From: Hyphomicrobiales bacterium
GTDB taxonomy: Bacteria > Pseudomonadota > Alphaproteobacteria > Rhizobiales > Rhizobiaceae
Direction: 5' to 3'
Assembly (NCBI GenBank): GCA_900468805.1
Contig: UEIF01000028.1
Coordinates: 29,842-93,841, forward strand
DNA length: 64,000 bases
Below, one piece after another: positions 28,311-36,237 of the stretch. The notes below the pieces were generated by a model. It did no database searches. It was not told the origin of the DNA and saw nothing but the letters and a program-made list of their open reading frames with translations. Each line of letters starts with the position of its first letter. Position 1 is the first letter of the stretch. A program made the translations under genes and the position numbers.

Positions 28311-29591
28311 ATGACTCCGACACACAAACCGCACACGGAAAACCAGGGTTCTGCCCGCATCGGCATGGGCTTTGTCGAATTCGTGGTCACCATCGCCATC
28401 ATGACTGCCAGCATCGCCATGGCGATCGACAGCATGCTGGCTGCGCTACCCAGTATCGGCCATTCGCTGGGTGTGACCAACAGCAATGACACGCAGCTCG
28501 TCATCGGCGTGTTCTTCCTGGGCTTCGGCGCCTCGCAGATCGTCTTCGGCAGCCTGTCGGATGCTTTCGGTCGGCGCAACATCCTGCTCGGCGGCCTGGC
28601 CTGCTATGTGGTCGGCATGTTTGCGGCAGCCGCGACCGGCAGCTTCGAAATGCTGTTGATCATGCGTTTCGTTCAGGGCATCGGCGGCGCAGCCGTTCGC
28701 ATCACCACCATGGCGATCGTCCGCGACTGCTTCGGCGGCCGCGAAATGGCGCGTGTCATGTCCTATGTCATGATTGTCTTCATGATCGTGCCGATCGTCG
28801 CCCCTTCGGTCGGCCAGATGATCATCGCCTATGCCGAATGGCATTGGATCTTCATCCTGCTCGGCATCGTCGCCTCGATCCTATTCGTCTGGGCGCTGCT
28901 GCGGCTGAAGGAATCCCTCCCGCCGGAAGAGCGCATCCCGTTGTCCTTCGCTGCTGTTGGCGACGGCTTCAAGACGGTTCTCACCAACCGCATCACCTGC
29001 GGCTACATGATCGGGCTCACCATGTTCACCGGCGTCATCAGCGCCTATGTGATCTCGGTCCAGCAGGTCTTCGGCGAGGTCTATGGCCTTGGCGACTGGC
29101 TACCGATCGCTTTCGCGGCGACGGCAGGCGGCATTGCAGTCGCCAACTTCGCCAATGGCATGCTGGTGCGCAGCTTCGGCATGCGTCGTATTTCGCATGC
29201 CGCCATGCTGCTCTTCACCATCGTCTCGGCGATCGGCTTCGTGGCGGCGCTGGGCGGCACGCCGTCCTTCGCCTTCTCCTATGCGCTCTTCTCGATCCTG
29301 CTCATGATGTTTGCCGTGATCGCCACCAATTTCACGGCGATCAGCCTGGAGCCGATGGGCAATCTCGCCGGCACGGCAACTGCGGTGACGGGTTTCGTGT
29401 CGACGACCTTCGGCGCCCTTCTCGGCGGCGGCGTCGGTCAGCTCTTCAACGGTACGGTGCAGCCGCTCTTCGGCGGCTTTGCGCTCTTCGGTCTTGTCAC
29501 TGTGGTCATGGTGCTCTGGGCCGAAAAAGGCAAACTTTTCACCCATCCCGGCGACAGCCCGCAGATCGACCCCGGCGCCGTTCACATGTAA
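28311..29591 (+). CDS. Bcr/CflA-family MFS drug efflux transporter 2
   Basis: A 426-residue, 12-helix MFS protein clearly homologous to the preceding gene. Shared phrases include FGSLSDAFGRRNILLGGLAC (versus GPLSDRFGRR), FVQGIGGAAVRITTMAIVRD and GNLAGTATAVTGFVSTTFGA. The pair probably arose by tandem duplication and has diverged substantially. Transported substrates are unknown. A short gap then leads to hisC. Confidence 0.87.
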   Translation: MTPTHKPHTENQGSARIGMGFVEFVVTIAIMTASIAMAIDSMLAALPSIGHSLGVTNSNDTQLVIGVFFLGFGASQIVFGSLSDAFGRRNILLGGLACYVVGMFAAAATGSFEMLLIMRFVQGIGGAAVRITTMAIVRDCFGGREMARVMSYVMIVFMIVPIVAPSVGQMIIAYAEWHWIFILLGIVASILFVWALLRLKESLPPEERIPLSFAAVGDGFKTVLTNRITCGYMIGLTMFTGVISAYVISVQQVFGEVYGLGDWLPIAFAATAGGIAVANFANGMLVRSFGMRRISHAAMLLFTIVSAIGFVAALGGTPSFAFSYALFSILLMMFAVIATNFTAISLEPMGNLAGTATAVTGFVSTTFGALLGGGVGQLFNGTVQPLFGGFALFGLVTVVMVLWAEKGKLFTHPGDSPQIDPGAVHM

Positions 29592-29623
29592 TGCTGCAGC
29601 AGGCATAAGACAGGAAGTTCACG

Positions 29624-30682
29624 ATGAGCCGTTTCTGGAGCCCCGTTGTCCAATCCCTGACGCCCTACGTGGCGGGCGAACAGCCCGTCATCGACGGGTT
29701 GGTCAAGCTCAACACCAATGAGAACCCCTACGGCCCATCGCCCCGCGCGTTGGCGGCGATCTCGGAAACGGTCAATGACACGCTGCGGCTCTATCCCGAA
29801 CCGACCGGGCTGAAACTGCGCCAGGCGATTGCCGCAAGCTACGATCTCGATCCCGGCGAAGTCTTCGTTGGTAATGGTTCGGACGAGGTTCTGGCGCACA
29901 CCTTCCAGGCGCTGCTAAAGCACGAACTGCCCCTGCTCTACCCGGATATCACCTATAGCTTCTACCCGACCTATTGCGGTCTCTATGGCATCGATTTCCG
30001 TGAGATCCCGCTGGACCAAAAGATGCAGGTCAGGATCGAGGATTATCGGCAGCCCTGCGGCGCGATCATCCTGCCCAACCCGAATGCGCCGACCGGGACC
30101 GCACTGCCTCTTGCGGCGATCGACGCGTTAATCGCCGAGCATCCGGATCAGGTTGTCGTTATCGACGAAGCCTATGTGGATTTCGGCGGTGAGAGCGCTA
30201 TCCCGCTCGTCCGGAAATATCCGAACCTGCTCGTCGTCCAGACCTTCTCGAAATCGCGCAGCCTTGCCGGCCTGCGCGTCGGTTTCGCGGTCGGCCAGCG
30301 GCCGCTGATCGATGCGCTGGAAAGGGTCAAGGACAGTTTTAATTCCTATCCGCTGGACAGGCTCACCCAGGCGGGCGCCGTTGCCGCCTGGGAGGATCAG
30401 GACTGGTTCAGGAAACATTGCGATCTGATTATCGCGAGCCGCGAGCGCCTGACCGCCGCTCTCAGGGGGCTGGGCTTCGAAGTCTTGCCGTCTTCTGCCA
30501 ATTTCGTATTCGCCCGCCATGCAGAGCGCGGCGGCGCGGAACTTACTGGTGAGCTGCGAAAGAGAGCCCTGCTCGTGCGGCATTTCCGCAAGGAGCGCAT
30601 CCAGGACTTCCTGCGCATCACCATCGGCACCGATGTGGAATGCGACAAGCTTCTGGATGCGCTGAAGCAGATATTGGCCTGA
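29624..30682 (+). CDS. hisC: Histidinol-phosphate aminotransferase
   Basis: A 352-residue fold-type I PLP enzyme. KLNTNENPYGPSPRALAAI is the diagnostic HisC N-terminal motif. GNGSDEVLAHTFQALL, PNPNAPTGTALPLAAID, VIDEAYVDFGGESA and TFSKSRSLAGLRVGFAVG (PLP lysine) follow. It converts imidazole-acetol phosphate to histidinol phosphate and may also act on aromatic amino acids. Located downstream of two efflux genes and away from any other his gene, it may be the second hisC copy of the genome. It converges, with a 27-base gap, on two IMPase-family genes. Confidence 0.92.
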   Translation: MSRFWSPVVQSLTPYVAGEQPVIDGLVKLNTNENPYGPSPRALAAISETVNDTLRLYPEPTGLKLRQAIAASYDLDPGEVFVGNGSDEVLAHTFQALLKHELPLLYPDITYSFYPTYCGLYGIDFREIPLDQKMQVRIEDYRQPCGAIILPNPNAPTGTALPLAAIDALIAEHPDQVVVIDEAYVDFGGESAIPLVRKYPNLLVVQTFSKSRSLAGLRVGFAVGQRPLIDALERVKDSFNSYPLDRLTQAGAVAAWEDQDWFRKHCDLIIASRERLTAALRGLGFEVLPSSANFVFARHAERGGAELTGELRKRALLVRHFRKERIQDFLRITIGTDVECDKLLDALKQILA

Positions 30683-30709
30683 TCTGCTCAGGCGGGCTTG
30701 ATGCCCGCC

Positions 30710-31534
30710 TCAGACCGTGAAGACCTCGCGACGCAGCACGTCCCAGCTTTCCTTGTCGGGTGTGATCAGCAAGCCGCCGCTGACATGATGCGGCAGATAG
30801 GCCGAGCCGTCGAAGCGGGCGGCATAGGCGCCGGCTTCCTGGCTGATCAAGGTACCGGCCAGGTGATCCCACGGCATCAGCTTGTTGTACATCAGGTAAT
30901 GCACATGCCCGCCGGCAAAGGTGCGGTATTCGTGGGCCGCGCAGCGGTAGTTGGTGAGGAAGCGCACCTTGGCGAGATTGCCGAGGATCTCTGCGCGCTT
31001 CTCATGCGGCAGGTAGCCGGTGGAGGCCATGCCGACCATCTGGTCGAGCGCGACCGGCGCGGCAACGCTCAGCCGCTGCGCCTCGCCGTCCGGCCGGCGC
31101 AGCCATGCGCCGCCGCCCTTTTCCGCCATGACCCAGTCGTCGCCCATCGGATCATAGATGATGCCGGCAACCGTCTCGCCTTTGGAGACAACCGAGGCCA
31201 TGACGCCGAAGGCCGGGATGCCGGAAGCGAAGTTGAAGGTGCCGTCGACGGGATCGACGATGATGGCGAGATCAGCGCCGTTAAGCTTGTCGAGAAGTGC
31301 TGCATCGGCAGAAACCGATTCTTCGCCGATGAAGAGCGCCTCCGGCCAGAGGCGCGCGGCCTCCGCCTTCAGCATTCTTTCAGCCTGCTCGTCGGCTTCC
31401 GTCACCAGATCGGTCGCTTCCGTCTTGGCGCGCACATCACTGCTGCCCAGTCGGCGAAAGCGCGGCAGGATCTCGGCTTTCGCTGCCTGCCGCAAGAGAT
31501 CGGCAAGCGTCATCGTATCTATGGCAGTGGTCAT
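30710..31534 (-). CDS. Inositol monophosphatase family protein 1
   Basis: A 274-residue Mg2+-dependent phosphatase. Motifs are LVTEADEQAERMLKAE, FIGEESVSADAALL, IIVDPVDGTFNFASGIP (metal ligands) and MPWDHLAGTLISQEAGAY. Inositol 1-phosphate, 3'-phosphoadenosine-type and histidinol-phosphate substrates are all possible. In several actinobacteria and alphaproteobacteria HisN is of this family, and the position opposite hisC makes that option attractive. It is preceded by a related gene only 16 bases upstream. Confidence 0.85.
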   Translation of the reverse strand: MTTAIDTMTLADLLRQAAKAEILPRFRRLGSSDVRAKTEATDLVTEADEQAERMLKAEAARLWPEALFIGEESVSADAALLDKLNGADLAIIVDPVDGTFNFASGIPAFGVMASVVSKGETVAGIIYDPMGDDWVMAEKGGGAWLRRPDGEAQRLSVAAPVALDQMVGMASTGYLPHEKRAEILGNLAKVRFLTNYRCAAHEYRTFAGGHVHYLMYNKLMPWDHLAGTLISQEAGAYAARFDGSAYLPHHVSGGLLITPDKESWDVLRREVFTV

Positions 31535-31550
31535 GGCGGTTCCTTTCGGT

Positions 31551-32381
31551 TTATCGGTAGCCGACGATCTCGTTTCGGATCATCTGCCAGCTTTCCTTGT
31601 CGGGAGCCGAGATGATGCCGCCGGAAATCTCGCCCGGCCTGTAGGGCGTTCCGTCGAACTTGGCGGTATGGCCGCCGGCTTCCTGATGCGTCAGCACGCC
31701 GGCTAGATGATCCCACGGCATCAGCTTCGGATGGCCGATGAAATGCAGCTTGCCCGAGGAAACCATCCAATATTCATAGGCCGAGCAGTTGAAGGCGAAG
31801 GTCATCTTGATCCTCGCCATATTGGCGGCAACGCGCGAACGATCGGGTTCTTCCATATGGCTGCAGGCCATGGCGCCGATCATGCGGTTAAGCTCGATCG
31901 GCTCTGCGACCTTCAGGCGGACAGGGTCGCAATTGCGCTTGTGCTGGAAGGCACCGGCGCCCTTGAGGGAAACGACGGTGTCGCCGAGCGCCGGATCGTG
32001 AATGATGCCGGCAACCGTTTCACCCTTGACCGTCACGGCCAGGATCGTACCGAAGACCGGCATTCCCGCTGCGAAATTGAAGGTGCCGTCGACGGGGTCG
32101 ATGACGAAGGCAAGATCGGCATCGGCCAATGCCGGCACGACGGAACGATCAGCCTCATAGGCTTCTTCGCCGACGATCAATGCCGAGGGAAAGCGCTCGC
32201 GGATGGCCGCGGTCAGATAGGCCTCGGAGCGCAGGTCGGCCTGCGTGACGAGATCGATGGAAGATGTCTTTTCGGAAACATTGGCCGCGGCCGCATTGCG
32301 GAAGCGCGGCATGATCTCTTCTTCGGCGACATGCCGGAGGCAATCGCCGAGAAACTCTATGTCATTGTCTGAGAAAATCAT
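31551..32381 (-). CDS. Inositol monophosphatase family protein 2
   Basis: A 276-residue protein homologous to the following gene: LVTQADLRSEAYLTAAIRE, VGEEAYEADRSVV, FVIDPVDGTFNFAAGMPVFG and PWDHLAGVLTHQEAGGH. The metal-binding acidic residues are conserved, so both copies should be active. With a 16-base spacing the two genes form one operon, most likely a tandem duplication. The separate functions are unknown. Confidence 0.85.
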   Translation of the reverse strand: MIFSDNDIEFLGDCLRHVAEEEIMPRFRNAAAANVSEKTSSIDLVTQADLRSEAYLTAAIRERFPSALIVGEEAYEADRSVVPALADADLAFVIDPVDGTFNFAAGMPVFGTILAVTVKGETVAGIIHDPALGDTVVSLKGAGAFQHKRNCDPVRLKVAEPIELNRMIGAMACSHMEEPDRSRVAANMARIKMTFAFNCSAYEYWMVSSGKLHFIGHPKLMPWDHLAGVLTHQEAGGHTAKFDGTPYRPGEISGGIISAPDKESWQMIRNEIVGYR

Positions 32382-32425
32382 TTTGGACTCGTTGCATGGA
32401 TCTGCAGACGCTCATAGCAAGTCCA

Positions 32426-33304
32426 TTATGACGTTTGGGTGACGCTCAGTGCAGAAAAGTCGAAAAGTTTCGGATCAAGCAGATGCGACGGGTTCACATG
32501 GGCGAGAGCGCGCAGCATCGTATCCTTGCGGCCGGGCATGCGGCGCTCGATATCGGCGAGCATGTCCTTCATCGCATTGCGCTGCAAACCGTCCTGCGAG
32601 CCGCAGAGATCGCAGGGGATGATCGGGAACTGCATGGCAGCAGCGAATTTCGCCATGTCGTCCTCGGCGCAATAAGCGAGCGGCCGCAGCACCATCAGGT
32701 TACCTTCGTCATTGAGCAGCTTTGCCGGCATCGAGGCAAGCCGCCCGCCGTGGAAGAAGTTCATGAAGAAGGTTTCGAGGATATCCTCGCGGTGATGGCC
32801 GAGCACTAACGCATCGCAGCCTTCTTCCTTGGCAATGCGATAGAGATTGCCGCGGCGCAGGCGCGAGCAGAGCGAACAGTAGGTGGCTCCCTCCGGCACC
32901 TTTTCCTTCACGATGGAATAAGTATCGCGATATTCGATGCGATGTTTGACGCCGATCTTCGTGAGGTATTCCGGTAATACATGCTTCGGAAAATTCGGCT
33001 GGCCCTGGTCGAGATTGCAGGCAATCAGTTCCACCGGCAATAAGCCGCGCCATTGCAGGTCGAGCAACAGCGACAAGAGCCCGTAGGAATCCTTGCCGCC
33101 GGAAATGCCGATCAGCCAGCGTTTCTGGCCCTTCAGCATGTCGAAGTCGTCGAAGGCCTGGCGGACCTGTCGCATCAGGCGTTTGCGCAGCTTGTTGAAG
33201 GAAACCGTATCAGGCGCATTGGCAAATAGCGCATGGCCGATGCCGGCTTCAGCCACTTCCAGATCGTCGGCAATATCGGCTGCGATATTCATCTTCTCAT
33301 CCAT
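32426..33304 (-). CDS. ttcA: tRNA 2-thiocytidine biosynthesis protein
   Basis: A 292-residue PP-loop protein that thiolates C32 of tRNA with a [4Fe-4S] cluster. The PP-loop ATP site is IGISGGKDSYGLLSLLLDL. The cluster cysteines appear in the CxxC of YCSLCSRLRRGNLY, with further Cys in IIPCDLCGSQDGLQRNAM. LGHHREDILETFFMNFFHGG is the standard TtcA stretch. It is upstream of the IMPase pair on the same strand with a 44-base gap, so co-transcription is possible. Confidence 0.95.
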   Translation of the reverse strand: MDEKMNIAADIADDLEVAEAGIGHALFANAPDTVSFNKLRKRLMRQVRQAFDDFDMLKGQKRWLIGISGGKDSYGLLSLLLDLQWRGLLPVELIACNLDQGQPNFPKHVLPEYLTKIGVKHRIEYRDTYSIVKEKVPEGATYCSLCSRLRRGNLYRIAKEEGCDALVLGHHREDILETFFMNFFHGGRLASMPAKLLNDEGNLMVLRPLAYCAEDDMAKFAAAMQFPIIPCDLCGSQDGLQRNAMKDMLADIERRMPGRKDTMLRALAHVNPSHLLDPKLFDFSALSVTQTS

Positions 33305-33351
33305 CTGATGCGCGCGTCCTGCTTAGCAGAAACCGGCAGTCCAACCCAGTC

Positions 33352-34278
33352 TCAATCGCCGAAAACGGACCAGCCGGTGCGGGCAGCCAGCATCTCAAGT
33401 GCCACGGCGCCAAGCTGTGAATTGCCAACCTTGTTCAGCCCCGGCGACCAGACGGCGATCGAGGCAATGCCCGGCGCCACCGCAAAAATGCCACCGCCGA
33501 CACCGCTCTTGCCCGGCAGGCCGACATGATAGGCGAAGTCGCCCGATCCGTCGTAATGGCCACAGGTCAGCATCAGCGCATTGATACGCCGCGCCCGCTT
33601 CGGCGAAACCACCGAATGGCCTGTCAGCGGATGGCCGCCACGCGCCGCCAGGAACAGGCCGGCGCGGGCCAGTTGCTCGCAGGTCATCGAAAGCGCGCAC
33701 TGGTGGAAATAGACGCCGAGCACGTGATCCACCGGATGGTCGAGATTGCGATAGGAGCGCATGAAATTGGCGAGCGCGAAATTGCGGTAACCGGTCGCCG
33801 TCTCCGAACGCGCCACCTTGTCGTCGATGGTGACGGATTCGTCATCCGCCAGGTAGCGCACGAAGCGCAGAAGTTCACCGATTGCCTCGCGCGGCGCATG
33901 ACCCGCCATGACGACATCGCTTACGGCGATCGCGCCGGCGTTGATGAAGGGATTGCGCGGGATGCCGTGCTCATGCTCGAGCTGCACGATGGAATTGAAA
34001 GCCGAGCCCGAGGGCTCGCGGCCGACGCGCTTCCACAGCCCCTCGCCCACCTTGCCGAGCGCCAGCGTCAGCATGAAGACCTTGGAAATGCTCTGGATGG
34101 AGAAAGCCACATCGGCATGGCCGACGCTATAGACCTTGCCATCGACGGTGACGATCGACAGGCCGAACTGATTGGGATCGACCTTGGCAAGCTCGGGGAT
34201 GTAATCCGCCACCTTGCCCTCGCCGATGCGCGGCGCCAATTCCTTGTAGATGCTGTCGAGGACTGTCTGCAAATCCAT
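33352..34278 (-). CDS. glsA: Glutaminase
   Basis: A 308-residue serine-dependent beta-lactamase-like glutaminase converting glutamine to glutamate and ammonia. Identifying segments are VDPNQFGLSIVTVDGKVYS, FSIQSISKVFMLTLALG (Ser-x-x-Lys catalytic pair), EPSGSAFNSIVQLE, NPFINAGAIAVSDV and GKSGVGGGIFAVAPG. ATG 34278 gives the family length; the frame is open further but runs into the rpsD terminator. It lies just downstream of that terminator, so it needs its own promoter or read-through. Confidence 0.95.
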   Translation of the reverse strand: MDLQTVLDSIYKELAPRIGEGKVADYIPELAKVDPNQFGLSIVTVDGKVYSVGHADVAFSIQSISKVFMLTLALGKVGEGLWKRVGREPSGSAFNSIVQLEHEHGIPRNPFINAGAIAVSDVVMAGHAPREAIGELLRFVRYLADDESVTIDDKVARSETATGYRNFALANFMRSYRNLDHPVDHVLGVYFHQCALSMTCEQLARAGLFLAARGGHPLTGHSVVSPKRARRINALMLTCGHYDGSGDFAYHVGLPGKSGVGGGIFAVAPGIASIAVWSPGLNKVGNSQLGAVALEMLAARTGWSVFGD

Positions 34279-34301
34279 GATGGCTTCTCTCCAGAGAACA
34301 A

Positions 34302-34327
34302 AAAAGCCGCCTTGTAAGGCGGCTTTT
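34302..34327 (-). terminator. Intrinsic terminator of the rpsD transcript
   Basis: AAAAGCCGCCTT (34302-34313) and AAGGCGGCTTTT (34316-34327) form a long perfect stem. On the minus strand it is followed by a run of six T. It ends the rpsD unit about 120 bases after the stop. Confidence 0.9.
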
Positions 34328-34352
34328 CTGTATGCGAAAACGCCTCTCGCCC

Positions 34353-34450
34353 TGCTGCGCCGCACATCGTAGATGTGCAAAGGACGCAGCAGCATCGTAA
34401 AGACGCATAAGCCTTTCCGACAATCGAATTCGATTGTCGGGGTTATGCGT
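34353..34450 (-). other. Structured 3' region downstream of rpsD (two further stem-loops)
   Basis: A nested stem has outer arms TGCTGCG (34353-34359) / CGCAGCA (34385-34391) and inner arms GCACATC (34362-34368) / GATGTGC (34372-34378). Directly after the rpsD stop there is a 24-base perfect palindrome (34417-34440, centre GAATTC), flanked by a second inverted pair ACGCATAA (34403-34410) / TTATGCGT (34443-34450). With the terminator, three structures follow one another before glsA. Confidence 0.7.
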
Positions 34451-35067
34451 TAGCGAGAATAGAATTCGACGACCAGCTGCGGTTCCATGACGACCGCATA
34501 CGGAACGTCGGCAAGCGTCGGAACGCGTGCGAAAGTGGCAACCATCTTGTGGTGGTCGACTTCGACGTAATCAGGAACGTCGCGCTCAGCGAGCGAAACC
34601 GATTCCAGAACCGTAACGAGCTGCTTGGAGCGTTCACGAACTTCGATGACGTCGCCGGCCTTGCAACGGTAAGAACCGATGTTGACGCGGACGCCGTTGA
34701 CCGTGACGTGGCCATGGTTGACGAACTGACGGGCAGCAAAGACCGTCGGAACGAACTTGGCGCGATACACGATCGCGTCGAGACGCGACTCCAGAAGACC
34801 GATCAGGTTTTCCGAGGTATCGCCCTTGCGGCGGTCAGCTTCAGCGAAGATTGCGCGGAACTGCTTCTCGCGCAGGTCACCGTAGTAACCCTTCAGCTTC
34901 TGCTTGGCGCGCAGCTGCACACCGAAGTCGGAAAGCTTGCCCTTGCGGCGCTGGCCGTGCTGGCCCGGGCCGTATTCGCGGCGGTTCACCGGGGACTTAG
35001 GACGGCCCCAGATGTTTTCGCCCATACGGCGGTCGATCTTGTACTTAGACGATTCGCGCTTGCTCAT
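34450..35067 (-). CDS. rpsD: 30S ribosomal protein S4
   Basis: A 205-residue ribosomal protein S4, a primary 16S rRNA binder of the small subunit. SKRESSKYKIDRRMGENIWG, REYGPGQHGQRRKGKLSDF, LKGYYGDLREKQFRAIF and ARQFVNHGHVTVNGVRVN (S4 domain) are characteristic. ATG 35067 follows GAAAGGAAATACG. The roughly 200-base leader between it and the marR stop contains no clear regulatory structure. The message ends in the structured region and terminator described separately. Confidence 0.98.
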   Translation of the reverse strand: MSKRESSKYKIDRRMGENIWGRPKSPVNRREYGPGQHGQRRKGKLSDFGVQLRAKQKLKGYYGDLREKQFRAIFAEADRRKGDTSENLIGLLESRLDAIVYRAKFVPTVFAARQFVNHGHVTVNGVRVNIGSYRCKAGDVIEVRERSKQLVTVLESVSLAERDVPDYVEVDHHKMVATFARVPTLADVPYAVVMEPQLVVEFYSR

Positions 35068-35208
35068 CGTATTTCCTTTCAAAAAGTTAGGACGGTTTGT
35101 TGCCAAACCGCACGAAGGAAACACGCCCTCCTTTGATCCCGTTTCCGGGACCCGACAGGATTTTTCCATTCGCGAACGGACAAAATCCACGGGACATGTC
35201 AAATGAAA

Positions 35209-35230
35209 CACCGGACATTGCTGCCCGGTG
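35209..35230 (-). terminator. Weak terminator-like hairpin after the marR-type gene
   Basis: CACCGG (35209-35214) and CCGGTG (35225-35230) pair with a 10-base loop. On the minus strand the tail reads TTTCATTT, so it is a modest terminator for the MarR gene. Confidence 0.45.
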
Positions 35231-35264
35231 CTCGGGCGGTCTTTAGGGATAAGTCACAGGATTG

Positions 35265-35795
35265 TCAAACAGAATCTGCCGCAGCAAGCCCGTTCTCGTC
35301 CGGCCGTTCCAGCGAACCGGCAAGTTTGCGCAAGAGCCCGGCCAGCGCCCGACGCTCGTCCTCATCCAGTCCGTCGAGATGGCCGAGTTCCCGCTTCATG
35401 TCTTCGCGGAAGGCGGCTTCGGCACGGCGGATGCCCTCCTCCGTCAGCGCCACCTCGAAGCTGCGCTTGTCCCCGGCAGAGCGCTCGCGCCGGATGAGCC
35501 CTGATTTCTCCAGCCTGTCCAGCCGGTGCGTCAGCCCGCCCGAGGAGATCATCAGAAGGCTGTAGAGCTCCGTCGGGATCATTCGGTATGGCGGCCCAGC
35601 GCGCCGGATCGTCGCGATCACGTCGAACTCGCCGCGATCGAGATCGAATTCCGAGAATGTCGCCTCGATGGATGGCCGCACCAGATTCGAGATCCGGTAG
35701 ATGCGCCCGACAATGCTCATCGGCGTCGTATCGAGATCGGGCAGCTCTTCCTCCCAGAGAGCGCGCAACCGGTCGACATGGTCTTGTTTTTCCAT
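35265..35795 (-). CDS. MarR-family transcriptional regulator
   Basis: A 176-residue winged-helix regulator: NLVRPSIEATFSEFDLDRGE, FDVIATIRRAGPPYRMIPTE, LYSLLMISSGGLTHRLDRLE and LIRRERSAGDKRSFEVALTE show the HTH and wing. MarR dimers bind short inverted repeats and release on ligand or oxidant binding. ATG 35795 is used; the longer frame would run through the operators. It is divergent from a cupin gene, and two near-identical palindromes lie in the gap, so it very probably controls itself and the cupin gene. Confidence 0.92.
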   Translation of the reverse strand: MEKQDHVDRLRALWEEELPDLDTTPMSIVGRIYRISNLVRPSIEATFSEFDLDRGEFDVIATIRRAGPPYRMIPTELYSLLMISSGGLTHRLDRLEKSGLIRRERSAGDKRSFEVALTEEGIRRAEAAFREDMKRELGHLDGLDEDERRALAGLLRKLAGSLERPDENGLAAADSV

Positions 35796-35809
35796 GGTCA
35801 CTCCAAAAC

Positions 35810-35858
35810 TATCTTGACGAGAAGATAAATTGGGAAGATTATCTTCTCGTGAAGATAA
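35810..35858. promoter_or_regulatory. Twin MarR operator palindromes
   Basis: Site 1, TATCTTGACGAGAAGATAA (35810-35828), and site 2, TTATCTTCTCGTGAAGATAA (35839-35858), are almost the same sequence in opposite orientations; they differ by one base over 19. Both sit in the 100-base divergent gap. Site 2 touches a -10-like TATAGC (35860-35865) in front of the cupin gene. This fits repression of both genes. Confidence 0.82.
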
Positions 35859-35895
35859 ATATAGCGAACCTGCAGCGTGATCCAAGGAGGAAATC

Positions 35896-36231
35896 ATGTT
35901 CCATGTCATACCGCGTGAAAGCCAGCAGCAGTTCGCCAATCGCACCATCCGTTTCGAGGGCGGCGATTACGGCGCGCCGGTCTCGATCTTCCTGATCGAC
36001 AACGAACCTGGCCAGGGGCCGGACCTGCATATTCACCCCTATACGGAAATGTGGATCGTGCGCTCCGGCAAGGCGCGCTTTACCGTCGGCGAGGAGACGC
36101 TGGAGCCCAACGTCGGCGATATCGTCATCGTCAATGCCGAGACGCCACACTGCTTCAAGAATGTCGGAACGACGCGGCTGGAGCTCACCTGCATCCATGC
36201 CAGCCCCGAAATCATCCAGAGTTGGGTTTGA
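35896..36231 (+). CDS. Small cupin-domain protein
   Basis: A 111-residue single cupin barrel. The two cupin motifs are visible: GPDLHIHPYTEMWIVRSGKA (H-x-H and E ligands) and NVGDIVIVNAETPHCFKNVG (second His). It should bind one divalent metal, and could be an isomerase, dioxygenase or sensor. The substrate cannot be told. Divergence from a MarR gene with shared operators suggests induction by a small aromatic or reactive compound, which is inference. Confidence 0.87.
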   Translation: MFHVIPRESQQQFANRTIRFEGGDYGAPVSIFLIDNEPGQGPDLHIHPYTEMWIVRSGKARFTVGEETLEPNVGDIVIVNAETPHCFKNVGTTRLELTCIHASPEIIQSWV

Positions 36232-36237
36232 CGCGGT

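Noticed and set aside
30698..31615. A 305-codon plus-strand frame across the first IMPase gene
   Set aside because: The IMPase gene on the minus strand has clear motifs; the plus frame is compositionally odd and has no family.
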